Of a stretch of 64,000 nucleotides of DNA, positions 8,630 through 17,603 are shown in pieces. Numbering within the stretch: position 1 is the first letter of the stretch; each line of letters begins with the position of its first letter. This DNA comes from JAABRU01 sp050180235 (GTDB lineage: Bacteria > Desulfobacterota > Desulfobacteria > Desulfobacterales > Desulfococcaceae): NCBI GenBank assembly GCA_050180235.1, contig JBFXEJ010000001.1:1-64000 (forward strand). The letters are read 5' to 3'. A program made the position numbers and the translations under genes. The notes under the pieces are model-generated. The model ran no database searches and was not told where the DNA came from. It was given only the letters and a program-made list of their open reading frames with translations.

Positions 8630-9196
8630 TTACTGAACCATTTCTTTGATCATGGAAAAAAATTTGTCAAAATCCGTGATCATGCCCAGATGCGCGTAGA
8701 CAATTTTGCGATCTTTTGTAACAAGCATGGTAAAAGGTGTTTGGGGTTCGCCAAGTGCTTTGTGTATGTCAAATTTGGGATCAGTGATAACCGGGTAGTT
8801 GAGTTTGAACTGTTTTTTCAGATAGGCCACCTCTTTTTCCGTATTTCCTGCACAAATGGAAACAATGCGCACTTTTTCAGACATACTTCTGTCTTTTTCA
8901 ATTCTGCTGAAAAACTGAGTCATTTTGGGGAACTGCTTATGGCATACCGGGCAGTAAACTCCGACAATTTCCAGCACGATGATGTCAGCTTTGATTTGAT
9001 CAAAAGTAAAAACCGGATCATTGCCGATTCCCAGATACGTGCGTTCCTCTTCGGCTTTCGGCGCGGTCATGGAAAATTCCGGCAGTTTGGAGCCTTTTTC
9101 CGGCAAAGTGCCGGAAAAGGCGGGTGCGGAACCTGCTGCTGTCAGTATTGCAAAAATCCACAAAATCAGTAACAGTTGATATAATTTTCTGTTCAT
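8630..9196 (-). CDS. Thioredoxin-like (TlpA/AhpC-TSA) exported protein
   Basis: A 188-residue protein with an N-terminal signal segment (LLLILWIFAILTAAG, ending near residue 28) and a thioredoxin fold. The redox pair is C82 and C85 in the motif YCPVCHKQFP, followed by a cis-proline-type TPFTMLV segment. Proteins of this type reduce or oxidise periplasmic disulfides, including cytochrome c maturation targets. The start at 9196 was preferred over one 12 nt upstream because GGAGG is 5 nt before it. It is co-transcribed with the GAF-rhodanese gene, suggesting a shared thiol-related role. Confidence 0.75.
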   Translation of the reverse strand: MNRKLYQLLLILWIFAILTAAGSAPAFSGTLPEKGSKLPEFSMTAPKAEEERTYLGIGNDPVFTFDQIKADIIVLEIVGVYCPVCHKQFPKMTQFFSRIEKDRSMSEKVRIVSICAGNTEKEVAYLKKQFKLNYPVITDPKFDIHKALGEPQTPFTMLVTKDRKIVYAHLGMITDFDKFFSMIKEMVQ

Positions 9197-9240
9197 TGTA
9201 ACCTCCATCTGTCAGGCATGATTAAAAAAATAAACCAGAA

Positions 9241-9342
9241 TATAGTGCATTGTTTCAACTTAAATTGTGGGAATATTCCGGGTTGTCGGATTACGCATGT
9301 GCTAATCCGACCTACAATTTTAAGTGAAATGATGCAATAGTA
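9241..9342 (+). repeat. Inverted-repeat element (TGCATTGTTTCA type)
   Basis: Left end TAGTGCATTGTTTCAACTTA and right end complementary to TACTATTGCATCATTTCACT, with a GTCGGATTACG core. It lies in the 567-bp spacer 9197-9763 upstream of the thioredoxin-like gene. That spacer also holds a 38-bp unit at 9382-9419 (GTGCAAAAAACCGCTCCGC...), a family C element at 9510-9636 and an imperfect palindrome around 9680-9728. No gene is seen there. Confidence 0.55.
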
Positions 9343-9381
9343 TTTTCCTCAACTTTTGTCTTTTATGAACAGCAGATGCAG

Positions 9382-9419
9382 GTGCAAAAAACCGCTCCGC
9401 TTAATTTTTGCACTCCTCC
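9382..9419 (+). repeat. Short GTGCAAAAAACCGCTCC unit
   Basis: One of at least nine copies in this window of a roughly 40-bp unit with dyad symmetry (GTGCAAAAA ... TTTTTGCAC) followed by TCCTCC. Here it is flanked by AACTTTTGTC and GACAAAAGTT arms. Confidence 0.65.
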
Positions 9420-9509
9420 ATCCGGTTTTGCAGAGGACAAAAGTTGTTAAAATAACTGTAAGTTTTCAGTTTCTTTATGGTCAGCACAAACATCTGCTTT
9501 TTAATCTTA

Positions 9510-9636
9510 TACCAATTCTCCATTGAAAATATACTTATGATTCGGTTTCCCACAGAGGACACAGAGAGAAAAAAAACCACAGAGAACACAGAGGAACTAA
9601 CTCACATTATTGTATAAATTCAATAGCGAATTGGTA
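9510..9636 (+). mobile_element. MITE family C, copy 1 (TTA duplication)
   Basis: A 127-bp element from TACCAATTCTCCATTG to CAATAGCGAATTGGTA, flanked by TTA on both sides (9507-9509 and 9637-9639). The centre contains CACAGAGGACACAGAGAG-type tracts. A complete relative with the same core is at 19979-20176 (opposite orientation). Confidence 0.8.
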
Positions 9637-9763
9637 TTATCAGACTTTACAGAAATTAAAACCGGCTGTTTTATTTTAACCGCGAATCACACAAAATATT
9701 CGTGCAATTCGTGTAATTCGCGGCTAATTTTTCAGAAAAATTTCAATTCCTCTGATGTATGGT

Positions 9764-10483
9764 TTACTTTCCCAGAGCTGCCATCGCGTCCGCCTCTGTT
9801 TTGTACACATCCGCAAAACGGGTGATGCCCACCATATCAAAAATTTTGACATAATTTTCAGAAATTCCGCTGATGCCCACCTGCTGATTCTGTTTTTTGC
9901 TTTCCGAGAGCAGTTGAATCAGCACTGCAATGCCAGCGCCGTTGACAGACGAGGTTTCCTCAAAAACAAGCAGCAGATTTTTCATTTCCCCTGAAGCAGC
10001 CGAATGATAGGCATCCATGAGAATCTGTTCGGAACGGGAGGTGACATTTCCCCGGATTTCCAGAATCGTCACATTGCCGGAATGGCGCACCAGCACCTCA
10101 TTGTCTTTCCCGGCTGTCTGTTTCAGACGCTCTTCCGCGCGTGCCAGCGCCGCATCCAGCGCTGACCGGTGAATGGGTTTGTTGATAAAATCCGTGGCAT
10201 TGAGATTGAGTGCCTTGACAGCCAGATCCATGTCGCCGTGTCCGGTCATGACAATCACTTCTGTGAGGGGATTTAGCTGTTTGAGGCGTTTGAGAACCTC
10301 CAGCCCGTCCATGCCCGGCATTTTGATGTCTGTGAATACAATGGACGGAGACTGCTTTTCCGCAATATCCAGTCCGGCCCGGCCGTTTTCCGCAAGCAGA
10401 ACCTCGTAACCGTATGCCCTAAGAAACAGACGGAACATGTTCAGATTGCCGGTTTCATCATCTATGACCAGTACTTTTTTCAA
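9764..10483 (-). CDS. Response regulator: receiver plus STAS domain
   Basis: A 239-residue protein. Residues 1-120 form a receiver domain with DD at 8-9, the phospho-acceptor D52 (VFTDIKMPG), T in VIVMTGHGD and K in INKPI. Residues about 128-239 form a STAS domain (VTILEIRGNVTS; VNGAGIAVLIQLL), as in anti-sigma-factor antagonists. This points to a phosphorelay output acting by partner switching rather than by DNA binding. The start is a TTG with GGGAG 7 nt upstream, and it lies inside the last 26 nt of the TOPRIM gene, so the three genes down to here form one minus-strand operon. Whether the regulator belongs functionally to the ATPase-TOPRIM pair or only shares its transcript is not clear. 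Confidence 0.8.
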   Translation of the reverse strand: MKKVLVIDDETGNLNMFRLFLRAYGYEVLLAENGRAGLDIAEKQSPSIVFTDIKMPGMDGLEVLKRLKQLNPLTEVIVMTGHGDMDLAVKALNLNATDFINKPIHRSALDAALARAEERLKQTAGKDNEVLVRHSGNVTILEIRGNVTSRSEQILMDAYHSAASGEMKNLLLVFEETSSVNGAGIAVLIQLLSESKKQNQQVGISGISENYVKIFDMVGITRFADVYKTEADAMAALGK

Positions 10484-11132
10484 TGAAATTCTCCCTCAGA
10501 AGAAACAGTCTTTTCAGCCAGTTGACAAAAATATCCGCAATTTCAGCATCCGGTTTCAAAGCATGGGAAGTTATGGACTGACCAGGCGTTTTTCCGGGTT
10601 CATCCTGCCATGCCAGATAGGTGTGGATAAGTGCTTTGCTGAGATGTACATGTTTAAAAAAAGTAAGCCCTTTGCTTAGCGCTGTTTCCAGACAGTCAGA
10701 AACAGCCTTCATCGTTGCTTTATCAGCCATTTTCATCAGAAAATCCTCCAGCATTCCACTGTCTTTGTTGTTTGGCATCAGCCAGATTCCAATTCTTGGT
10801 TTTCCTGAATTTTCAGGCAAAACCGTACCATGCAGATCTGGGGTAGCCGGAAAAGTGTACTTGTGTTCTGCAATTTTTCCCTGAATCTGAAACCATCTTC
10901 CCCTTATATCCGGATGATCCGCATCCATTACAATTCCAATGGTTTTTGGCGGATCAGGCTGGAGAATCAAAGCATTTAAGCGTCTGAGAATCCCAACGTC
11001 ACTTTCACAGTCAAAAATACCGAAAGATTCCGGCAAAGAATGGTATCTGCAAAGTGCCAGAACAGCATGACAGTCATTTTTCCCTTCCACAAGCAAAACC
11101 TGCTCCCCTTTGTATTTGCAAACAGTCTGCAT
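10458..11132 (-). CDS. DUF3226-type TOPRIM protein, partner of ATPase
   Basis: A 224-residue protein. The start (QVLLVEGKNDC, E16) and the later DAD (D70 and D72 in IGIVMDADHPD) are the Glu and DxD of a TOPRIM nuclease/primase-like fold, best matching DUF3226. The end of the upstream ATPase gene overlaps its ATG by 1 nt, so the two are made as a pair. In OLD, Gabija and PARIS systems an ATPase is linked to a TOPRIM nuclease that is triggered by phage. The present pair is a split version with its own TOPRIM subtype. Function in defence is inference from architecture. Confidence 0.65.
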   Translation of the reverse strand: MQTVCKYKGEQVLLVEGKNDCHAVLALCRYHSLPESFGIFDCESDVGILRRLNALILQPDPPKTIGIVMDADHPDIRGRWFQIQGKIAEHKYTFPATPDLHGTVLPENSGKPRIGIWLMPNNKDSGMLEDFLMKMADKATMKAVSDCLETALSKGLTFFKHVHLSKALIHTYLAWQDEPGKTPGQSITSHALKPDAEIADIFVNWLKRLFLLRENFIEKSTGHR

Positions 11133-12253
11133 TACCTGACCTCAACATCCGAAGCAATGGCATCGGAAAGTGATTCACATGAATAAGCGGTTATTTTTGA
11201 ACCAAAATCATGGGCAGATGCAAGTCTGTAAAAAGCACAAAGGGACGGATTTGATTTCCATACTTCATAGAAACCTGTAATGCAATCCCTGCTGTGGGTG
11301 GTCGCTATCACCTGCACATTGAGTTTTTCAGCCAGTCTGACAATGCTTTCCCATAATTTGGGCTGAACTTTCCAGTGAATACCGTTTTCAAATTCATCTA
11401 TCAGCAGAAAGCCGTTTTTTGCATTTACCAAAGCCAGAATTATATGAAAAAGTCTTGTTATCCCATCCCCCATTGTTTTAAGAGGAAGTCTTTCATTCAT
11501 GCCTTTGCATCGGACAATGGGGATACGCTTTCTGCTTCTGAATCTGTCAGAAGCGTCTCCGACCAGAGCAATGCCCGCAATATTCGGATCAATAAGTCTG
11601 AGGCAGGATACGACTTCCTCCTCCAAATCTGTAAGATTGATATTATCCCATAAAACAGAAATCTTATCATCATCAATATTCCGTGTCGGAACAATCTGAA
11701 AATGATAATTGAAATCCTTTGGCTGAGAATGAACAGTCTTTCTGTGAAAAGGAGAATTCAGAGAAATATAATAACACCGTTCACCTCCCTGTACAGATTC
11801 CAGGGCTGTCTGAATGTCCATCAGTTCGTTTTTCATTGATTCCTGATCGACCGGAACCCTTATCCTTCTGCCTTCTTCGTCCTCTGTCACCTGAAACGCA
11901 CCGGCTTTGATATACAGCCGTTTCGATTTATCTTCCACAGGGCCGATTTCAATGGGATTGCCGCCAATATCCGGCAGGTGATAACCGTGAAACAGGTATC
12001 CCAAAGGCTCATTGATATCCCGGACAGTATTCTGATTCTGTTCAGCGATGACACTTTCCCACTGCTCATCTCTGGAAGACACAATGCCATATAAAGTTGC
12101 CGGATGTCCTTTTGCAGCATACACCTGAACCGCTTCCAGAAAACAGCTTTTCCCGGAATTGTTTTTGCCCACAAGCAGATTGACGCGACGCAGGCTGTTT
12201 ATCTCTAACTGACTGAATATACGGAAATTGGATATAAATAAGGATGTAAGCAT
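11132..12253 (-). CDS. OLD-like AAA ATPase (SMC/ABC type)
   Basis: A 373-residue ATPase. Walker A is GKNNSGKS at residues 29-36 after a typical LTSLFISNFRIF opening. Walker B is LLIDEFENGIH, and an ABC-type His loop is seen in TTHSRDC. The overall layout is that of AAA_15/AAA_21 proteins found in OLD-family nucleases and in several abortive-infection systems. There is no nuclease domain in the chain; the next gene supplies a TOPRIM fold. The ATG at 12253 was chosen because GGAG lies 5 nt upstream; a TTG 15 nt earlier is less likely. Confidence 0.75.
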   Translation of the reverse strand: MLTSLFISNFRIFSQLEINSLRRVNLLVGKNNSGKSCFLEAVQVYAAKGHPATLYGIVSSRDEQWESVIAEQNQNTVRDINEPLGYLFHGYHLPDIGGNPIEIGPVEDKSKRLYIKAGAFQVTEDEEGRRIRVPVDQESMKNELMDIQTALESVQGGERCYYISLNSPFHRKTVHSQPKDFNYHFQIVPTRNIDDDKISVLWDNINLTDLEEEVVSCLRLIDPNIAGIALVGDASDRFRSRKRIPIVRCKGMNERLPLKTMGDGITRLFHIILALVNAKNGFLLIDEFENGIHWKVQPKLWESIVRLAEKLNVQVIATTHSRDCITGFYEVWKSNPSLCAFYRLASAHDFGSKITAYSCESLSDAIASDVEVR

Positions 12254-12315
12254 GTCTGCTCCGTTCAATCAATAATTTTTTAAAATAAAGCCAATAACCT
12301 GTGAAACAGGATTCA

Positions 12316-12671
12316 TACCGATTCCCTATTGAAATTATAGCGATTTGCTATTGATTTGATCCCATATTCAGTTTTTCCGCTGTTCCGTCTGTGCAAAAAA
12401 CCGCTCCGCTTAATTTTTGCACTCCTCCGGATTTGCTGTTGGGTCTGGGTAGTGGTGCAAATCTGTTGATCCAAAAATTCCCCTCCCCTGGTGGGAGGGG
12501 GATAATCAGTGATGTTTTCACCCTCCCCCCTGCCCCTCCCTCAAGGGAGGGGAGACCTTATCAACGGATTTGACCCACTACCTTGGGTCTATGCAAAAAA
12601 CCGCTCCGCTCAATTTTTGCACTCCTCCGGATTTGTATTCCGGATTGTATAAAACCAATAGAAAATCGGTA
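12316..12671 (+). mobile_element. MITE family C, copy 2 (TCA duplication), host of a family B element
   Basis: Runs from TACCGATTCCCTATTG to AAAATCGGTA. It is flanked by TCA at 12313-12315 and 12672-12674; the right copy is the stop codon (TGA on the minus strand) of the sensor kinase. Inside are two GTGCAAAAAACCGCTCC units (12390s and 12590s) and a family B element at 12447-12582. It fills most of the 418-bp spacer 12254-12671. Confidence 0.75.
12447..12582 (+). mobile_element. MITE family B, copy 2, with 8-bp target duplication
   Basis: A 136-bp element with ends GGGTAGTGG and CCACTACC. It is flanked by TTGGGTCT at 12439-12446 and 12583-12590, inserted within a family C element. The core again contains the CCCTCCC/GGGAGGG runs. 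Confidence 0.8.
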
Positions 12672-14684
12672 TCACACATCTGCTCTGGGGAAGGACAGAT
12701 ATATCTCTGTTCCCTCTCCTTCGGTGCTTTGAATGTCAATGCTTCCGCAGTAATCCCCCACAATGCCGGAGGCAATGGAAAGCCCCAGTCCCATGCCCTC
12801 GCCCATTTTTTTGGTTGTGAAGAATGACTCAAATATACGCTGGCGCAGGGCTTCCGGAATACCTGTGCCGCTGTCGCGGACACTCACCTTCACCCGGTCG
12901 TTTTCTGTATATGAACGGATGCGGATGACCCGGTTTTCAATATCTGTGCTGTCATCAGATTTCTGGTTGATAGCATCCCGCGCATTGGTGACCAGATTGA
13001 AAATCACCTGCTCAATGCGGTTATTGTGGGCCAGAATGGGGGGAACAGATTCATCCAGATCCATCTGCACATCAATATTCTGCAGACGGAGCTGTCTTCC
13101 CACAATATCCAGAACTCCCCGGATGGGCGTGTTGATAAATATTTTTTCTTTGGAAAAATCGGCCTTGCGTCCGAAGTCTCTGAGATGGTTGATAATATCT
13201 GCTGCCCGATCCACCTGCCCGCTGATTTCACCGGATACTTCGTACAAATCCTGATCTGCAATATTTCTTCCCCCTTCAATCATCATTTTCAGGAATTCAC
13301 TGCCCATTTTGATGGCATTGAGGGGCTGGTTAAGTTCATGCGCAATACCGGCTGACATTTCCCCCAGCGTGGTCATCTTGCTGGCCTGAATGAGCTGGGT
13401 GTCTTTTTCTATCATTTCAGTAATATCAGTCGTGCCTACTATAAAAGCGTCCCGTTCCTGATACCGGGCCGGGGCCGCATGAATATTGACATAAAAGGAT
13501 TCATTTCCTTTTTTGAAATGCTGCACCTTTGGATTGACAATCCTGGATTTCTGCCAGTTTTCCTCATCAGGATCAGACATGTCTGCATTCCCGTATTCAA
13601 AAGGCCCCAGATCTGTGAAGGATCTGCCGATAAGTTCCTTTTTGGTATAACCGTAGGCGGCCTCCGCGCTGGGGTTGGCATCCAGAATTTCCAGAGTTTT
13701 GCGATCCAGCACAAAAACCGGATTGGGACCGCTGTGAAAAAGGGATCGGTATTTTCCTTCCGACTCTTTGAGTTTCACCTGGGACTGTTTGATGCGGTTG
13801 GTCATATTGATAAAGGAATTGGCAAGCTGCCGCACTTCATCCCGCACACCTTTTTTATACACAGCGCACTTATAGCATTCACTGATTTTTTCTCCAAAGG
13901 AACACCTGTCGCTCAGGCTGCATGGGGTTCCGTCCACATACCAGCATGGAATGTCAGTATTGCCGTATGCAGGGCAGGTTTGTGTTTTGCAGTTTTTCAT
14001 TTCCCAGCACCGGATGTCACTGCCCAGATCCGGACTGATGTCGAAATTGCCCCGGCTGATTTCATCGGAAATTTTGGTCAGAGCGGTAATGGGCCGGGTG
14101 ATGTATTTGGCCAGATAATGGCTGATTATGAAAAAAATGACTGTTACAATGGAAACAAATCCCACAAAGGTGGTGCGCAGTTTGCCGATGAGCTGGTCAA
14201 TATGGTTTTTGTCTATTCCCACATGAACAGTTCCCACCTGATAGATCCCCTCATTGACCGGAACAGCCACATCATAGGCCCTGTACTTTCTGGTCCTCAG
14301 CAGGCGGATGCTGTGCGGTGCTTCAGGGGCAATGGGATTTGCCAGATCATAACCTTCAGGAAATGTTTCGGTAAAAGTATGGGACAGAATCTCATTCTGT
14401 TTGTCCAGGACAAAAATATAGAGAACCAGCGCCTTGCGTTCCCCCAGACGCGCATCAAACAGCATACTGGTCAGTTCCGGCAGATTCCGTGTGATAAGAT
14501 ATTCCCTGCAGTTTTCAGCAATATTGTAGGCAATGCCCAGGCCCCTGCGCTCCAGTTCAGAGGTCAGACTGGAAATCAGTATCCACCGTGTAAACAGGGC
14601 TATCACCAGACTGATCAGCAGAATCACTGCCAGTGTGGAAAAAAATATCTTGTTTTTAAGGCTGAGGTTTCTGAGTTTTTCCAT
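12672..14684 (-). CDS. Membrane sensor histidine kinase with Cys-rich insert
   Basis: A 670-residue kinase. TM1 lies near residues 15-35 and TM2 near 170-193, with a periplasmic loop between them. HAMP follows, then a cysteine-rich segment (CWEMKNC, CPAYG, IPCW, CSLSDRC, ECYKC; eight Cys), then PAS at about 320-430. HisKA has the phosphoacceptor H449 in IAHELNQPLN, and the HATPase domain contains NLVTNARDA and GMGLGLS. The Cys cluster resembles one seen in other Desulfobacterota sensors and may bind Fe-S or zinc. There is no receiver domain, so a separate response regulator is needed; none is adjacent. A binding-protein gene sits 64 nt upstream on the same strand, giving a likely ligand-sensing pair. 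The stop codon coincides with the TSD of a family C element. Confidence 0.85.
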   Translation of the reverse strand: MEKLRNLSLKNKIFFSTLAVILLISLVIALFTRWILISSLTSELERRGLGIAYNIAENCREYLITRNLPELTSMLFDARLGERKALVLYIFVLDKQNEILSHTFTETFPEGYDLANPIAPEAPHSIRLLRTRKYRAYDVAVPVNEGIYQVGTVHVGIDKNHIDQLIGKLRTTFVGFVSIVTVIFFIISHYLAKYITRPITALTKISDEISRGNFDISPDLGSDIRCWEMKNCKTQTCPAYGNTDIPCWYVDGTPCSLSDRCSFGEKISECYKCAVYKKGVRDEVRQLANSFINMTNRIKQSQVKLKESEGKYRSLFHSGPNPVFVLDRKTLEILDANPSAEAAYGYTKKELIGRSFTDLGPFEYGNADMSDPDEENWQKSRIVNPKVQHFKKGNESFYVNIHAAPARYQERDAFIVGTTDITEMIEKDTQLIQASKMTTLGEMSAGIAHELNQPLNAIKMGSEFLKMMIEGGRNIADQDLYEVSGEISGQVDRAADIINHLRDFGRKADFSKEKIFINTPIRGVLDIVGRQLRLQNIDVQMDLDESVPPILAHNNRIEQVIFNLVTNARDAINQKSDDSTDIENRVIRIRSYTENDRVKVSVRDSGTGIPEALRQRIFESFFTTKKMGEGMGLGLSIASGIVGDYCGSIDIQSTEGEGTEIYLSFPRADV

Positions 14685-14748
14685 TTTATCCCCGTCATAG
14701 TGATTGGTTCATTGTCAGAATTCTGTATTAAGAAATTCCCTGACGCTC

Positions 14749-15942
14749 TCAGTCACTCATCAGTTGAATTTTCCCGTCCTGTATACGGGTATAATACACC
14801 CGTTCCAGGCCCTGATGATCTTCCGGACTGAAATACAGTGTGTTTTCAATTCCCAAATCATAATTCTGTATGGATTCGATGGCATCAATGAATTTTTCCC
14901 TGTTCAGATCTTTTCCCGCCCGCTGCAGTCCTTCCACCAGCACTCTGGCATTGAGATAGCCTTCCAGACCCACAAAAGAGGGCGGATTATCCGGATCATA
15001 ACGGGCCTGCAATTCGCAGTATTCCCGTACTCCCCACAATTTTTCGTGAATTTCAGATAACTGAGGAGAAGGCACCACCTGGGTGATGATAACGCCGTCT
15101 CCGTCTTTTCCCAGTTTCTGTGCCAGTTCCTCGGCGCCCACAAAGGAAACCGAACAGAAAACAGGGTTGAAATTTGCGGCCCTGGACATCCTGATAAACT
15201 CAGCACAGGGATCATAGGTTCCAATCATCACCACTGCCTCAGCTTCGGAGACTGAGATTTTTTCAAATCCCTCCTCAATGGCAATGGTTCCTCTTGTGTA
15301 TGTGCCATTGGTTACAGGCAGCAGACCGTATTTTTTCAAAGCCAGTTCCGTGCCTTTGAGTCCCTCAAAACCGAATGCATCATACTGGTAAAAAACAGCA
15401 ATTTTTTTCAGACCGAGTTTTTCCACCAGATATTTCACAGAAGCATCTGTTTCCTGATAATAGGAGGCCCGGACATTGATCAGATAACGCTGAAGGGGTT
15501 TCCGAAGCTCATTGGCTCCGGTGAACATGCCCACCAGCGGAATCCGGGCTTCATCCACCAGGGGAATGATCTTGACCGTGGTAGGGGTTCCCACATAGCA
15601 GAACAGGGCGAAGACCTGATCTTCAACAATGAGCTTCTGGGTATTGTAAACGCACCGGGGCGGATCATACTGGTCATCATAGGATATTATTTCGATCTTT
15701 CTGCCATGTACCCCGCCCTGTTCATTGACATGCCGGATATAGGACATGGCACCGTTCAGGGTCTGGGTTCCCAGATATCCGGCATGGCCGCCCAAAGCCA
15801 GGGAACTGCCGATGCGGATTTCTTTATCACTGACACCGGGAACACGATCCGCACCCGGATCAGTATCCCTGCTTCTGTCACAGGAAACAAGAAGAAGCGT
15901 CAGAAATGCAATTGCCAGATAGTTGAATGATTTTCTTTTCAT
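14749..15942 (-). CDS. Periplasmic binding lipoprotein (branched-chain amino-acid type)
   Basis: A 397-residue protein with a lipoprotein signal: hydrophobic LAIAFLTLLLVSC with the lipobox Cys at residue 21. A type-1 periplasmic ligand-binding fold follows (EIRIGSSLALGGHAGYLG; VNEQGGVHGRKIE; YDDQYDP), as in LivJ-type receptors. No permease or ATPase genes accompany it. Instead a sensor kinase follows 64 nt downstream, so it probably presents a small-molecule ligand to that kinase. The start at 15942 was chosen because residues before it (SLKRFFRIFCWKTG) spoil the signal peptide. Confidence 0.8.
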   Translation of the reverse strand: MKRKSFNYLAIAFLTLLLVSCDRSRDTDPGADRVPGVSDKEIRIGSSLALGGHAGYLGTQTLNGAMSYIRHVNEQGGVHGRKIEIISYDDQYDPPRCVYNTQKLIVEDQVFALFCYVGTPTTVKIIPLVDEARIPLVGMFTGANELRKPLQRYLINVRASYYQETDASVKYLVEKLGLKKIAVFYQYDAFGFEGLKGTELALKKYGLLPVTNGTYTRGTIAIEEGFEKISVSEAEAVVMIGTYDPCAEFIRMSRAANFNPVFCSVSFVGAEELAQKLGKDGDGVIITQVVPSPQLSEIHEKLWGVREYCELQARYDPDNPPSFVGLEGYLNARVLVEGLQRAGKDLNREKFIDAIESIQNYDLGIENTLYFSPEDHQGLERVYYTRIQDGKIQLMSD

Positions 15943-16184
15943 ACTCTCACACCGTCCAGTTTTCCAGCAGAAAATCCGGAAAAACCTCTTCAAGCTGCTC
16001 AAAAATTCTGTTCATTGCTTACAAAAACAGCATGTTAAGAAACTGCTGAACCCGCGATCATAAAATCAATGTCATGCCGCCTGGCGGCATTTTTTTGTAA
16101 AAGGAAGCGGTGGATTTTTTTGCAACTGTCTGAAAATCCCCCTTTACAAAAGGCCGAAACAGTTGCTTGCGGAATTCACATTCT

Positions 16185-17603
16185 TTATTTCAGGCTCACC
16201 CTTTCCTCACTGTGGGAATCCACATTGACCATCAGTCCGTCCTGAACCGGAGTGACTGACACAGCAGCAGCCTGTCCGTTTTTCAGATCAAACACCACCC
16301 GGAGTTTGTCCGGATGCTGACCGATGCGGATGGCTCCGATACAGTCATTTTCAATCGTGCGTACCTTACTGCCCCGGCTTGTCCATTTTCCGGGCAGATC
16401 CACCACCAGACGCCTGGGTTCCCGCAGTTGAAAAGCTTTGAAATCCCTTATGGTACGGTCAGAAATCAGTGCCACATGCAGTTGTCCTCTTTCCATGCAC
16501 ATCTGAATATCCCTTAGCAGCCGGGAGTCTTTCCTGTCCTGCAAAATGCCGGTTCTGTCCCATGCCGGTTTTGGGGGGGAATCCTTTGAAGTTCCGTTGG
16601 ATACCACCACAATAACCCTCCGGTTTTTGATTCTTCCCTCCTCTGTACTGTTGTCCGCAATGGGCCGGGTGAGACCAAAACCAAAGGTTCTGATCCGGGA
16701 TGATTCAATGCCGAAATTTTTTACCAGATAAGATTTCACGCTTTCCGCACGGCGCCAGGAAAGATTGAAATTATAACGGGCAGTTCCGATATTGCAGGTA
16801 TGGCCTTCAATATCAGCACAGGTTTGGGGATAGGATTTCATGAAATCAGCCAGTTTTTTGATATGGGAATGATATTCAGGTCTGATGTCGGATTTGTCAA
16901 GATCAAACTGAAGCTTCATATCAATGGACACTTTTTCCTTTACCGGCCCTGGCTGGAATTCATCAATGCCAACCACCTTGTCCTGTTCAGGTTCAGGTTC
17001 GGCTTTCGCGGCAGGGGCTGGTGCGGGCTTTGGCTCTGCAACTTTTTTTCCACCCCCGAACTGAAAGGTCAGACCCACACTTACAGAGGCATTGTTTCTG
17101 GAATCCTCAAGATCATAAACATGCCGGGCATCTCCGCGCAGAGCTATATTGTCGGTGACATAATATTTCAGCCCTCCGCCATAGTTTACAGTAGCGTATT
17201 CCTCTTTGAGATGATCCCCGTCCAGAACCACACCGCCTGCACCTGCCGCGATATAGGGAACCAGTTTTTTGTCCGGCCGGAAATGATACAGGGCATCCAG
17301 ATGCATGATATATCCGTCAGCACGATCCCGTTCGCAGCAGCATTTTTCATAGGTGAAATATTCATGTTTGAACTGTCCGTAATTCATCATTATTTCAGTG
17401 GCCCAGTTGTCCGTGAAACTGTAGGCCGCGCCCAGTCCTCCAATGGCCTCTTTTTCAATATCCTGCTGATTGTCAAAAAAATACACACCGCCCATAGGGC
17501 TGACACTGACAGCACCGGCCTTTTCTCCGGAATGGGCATTCAGGGGCAGGAACCAAATCACAGTGAAAATGGAAATAAGAACATGCTTAACTGTATTTTT
17601 CAT
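16185..17603 (-). CDS. Outer-membrane beta-barrel, OmpA and AMIN domain protein
   Basis: A 472-residue exported protein. The signal peptide ends near residue 25. An OMP beta-barrel runs to about 190 (GGLGAAYSFTDNWATE; alternating strands ending VGLTFQFGG). A Pro/Ala/Glu linker precedes an OmpA peptidoglycan-binding domain (LQFDLDKSDIRPEY; IEGHTCNIGTARYN; RIKNRRVIVVV). A C-terminal AMIN-like domain follows (REPRRLVVDLPGKW; LRVVFDLKNG). AMIN domains localise amidases and secretins to peptidoglycan; their fusion behind OmpA is unusual. The ATG at 17603 follows GGAGGT, and it overlaps the VWA gene stop by 4 nt, so the two are translationally coupled. Confidence 0.8.
   Translation of the reverse strand: MKNTVKHVLISIFTVIWFLPLNAHSGEKAGAVSVSPMGGVYFFDNQQDIEKEAIGGLGAAYSFTDNWATEIMMNYGQFKHEYFTYEKCCCERDRADGYIMHLDALYHFRPDKKLVPYIAAGAGGVVLDGDHLKEEYATVNYGGGLKYYVTDNIALRGDARHVYDLEDSRNNASVSVGLTFQFGGGKKVAEPKPAPAPAAKAEPEPEQDKVVGIDEFQPGPVKEKVSIDMKLQFDLDKSDIRPEYHSHIKKLADFMKSYPQTCADIEGHTCNIGTARYNFNLSWRRAESVKSYLVKNFGIESSRIRTFGFGLTRPIADNSTEEGRIKNRRVIVVVSNGTSKDSPPKPAWDRTGILQDRKDSRLLRDIQMCMERGQLHVALISDRTIRDFKAFQLREPRRLVVDLPGKWTSRGSKVRTIENDCIGAIRIGQHPDKLRVVFDLKNGQAAAVSVTPVQDGLMVNVDSHSEERVSLK

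Noticed and set aside
16074..16096. ATGCCG-CCTGG-CGGCAT hairpin followed by T-run between the OmpA and binding-protein genes.
   Set aside because: The T-run is on the plus strand whereas both neighbouring genes are on the minus strand, so it is not a terminator for either. It could serve an unseen plus-strand transcript.
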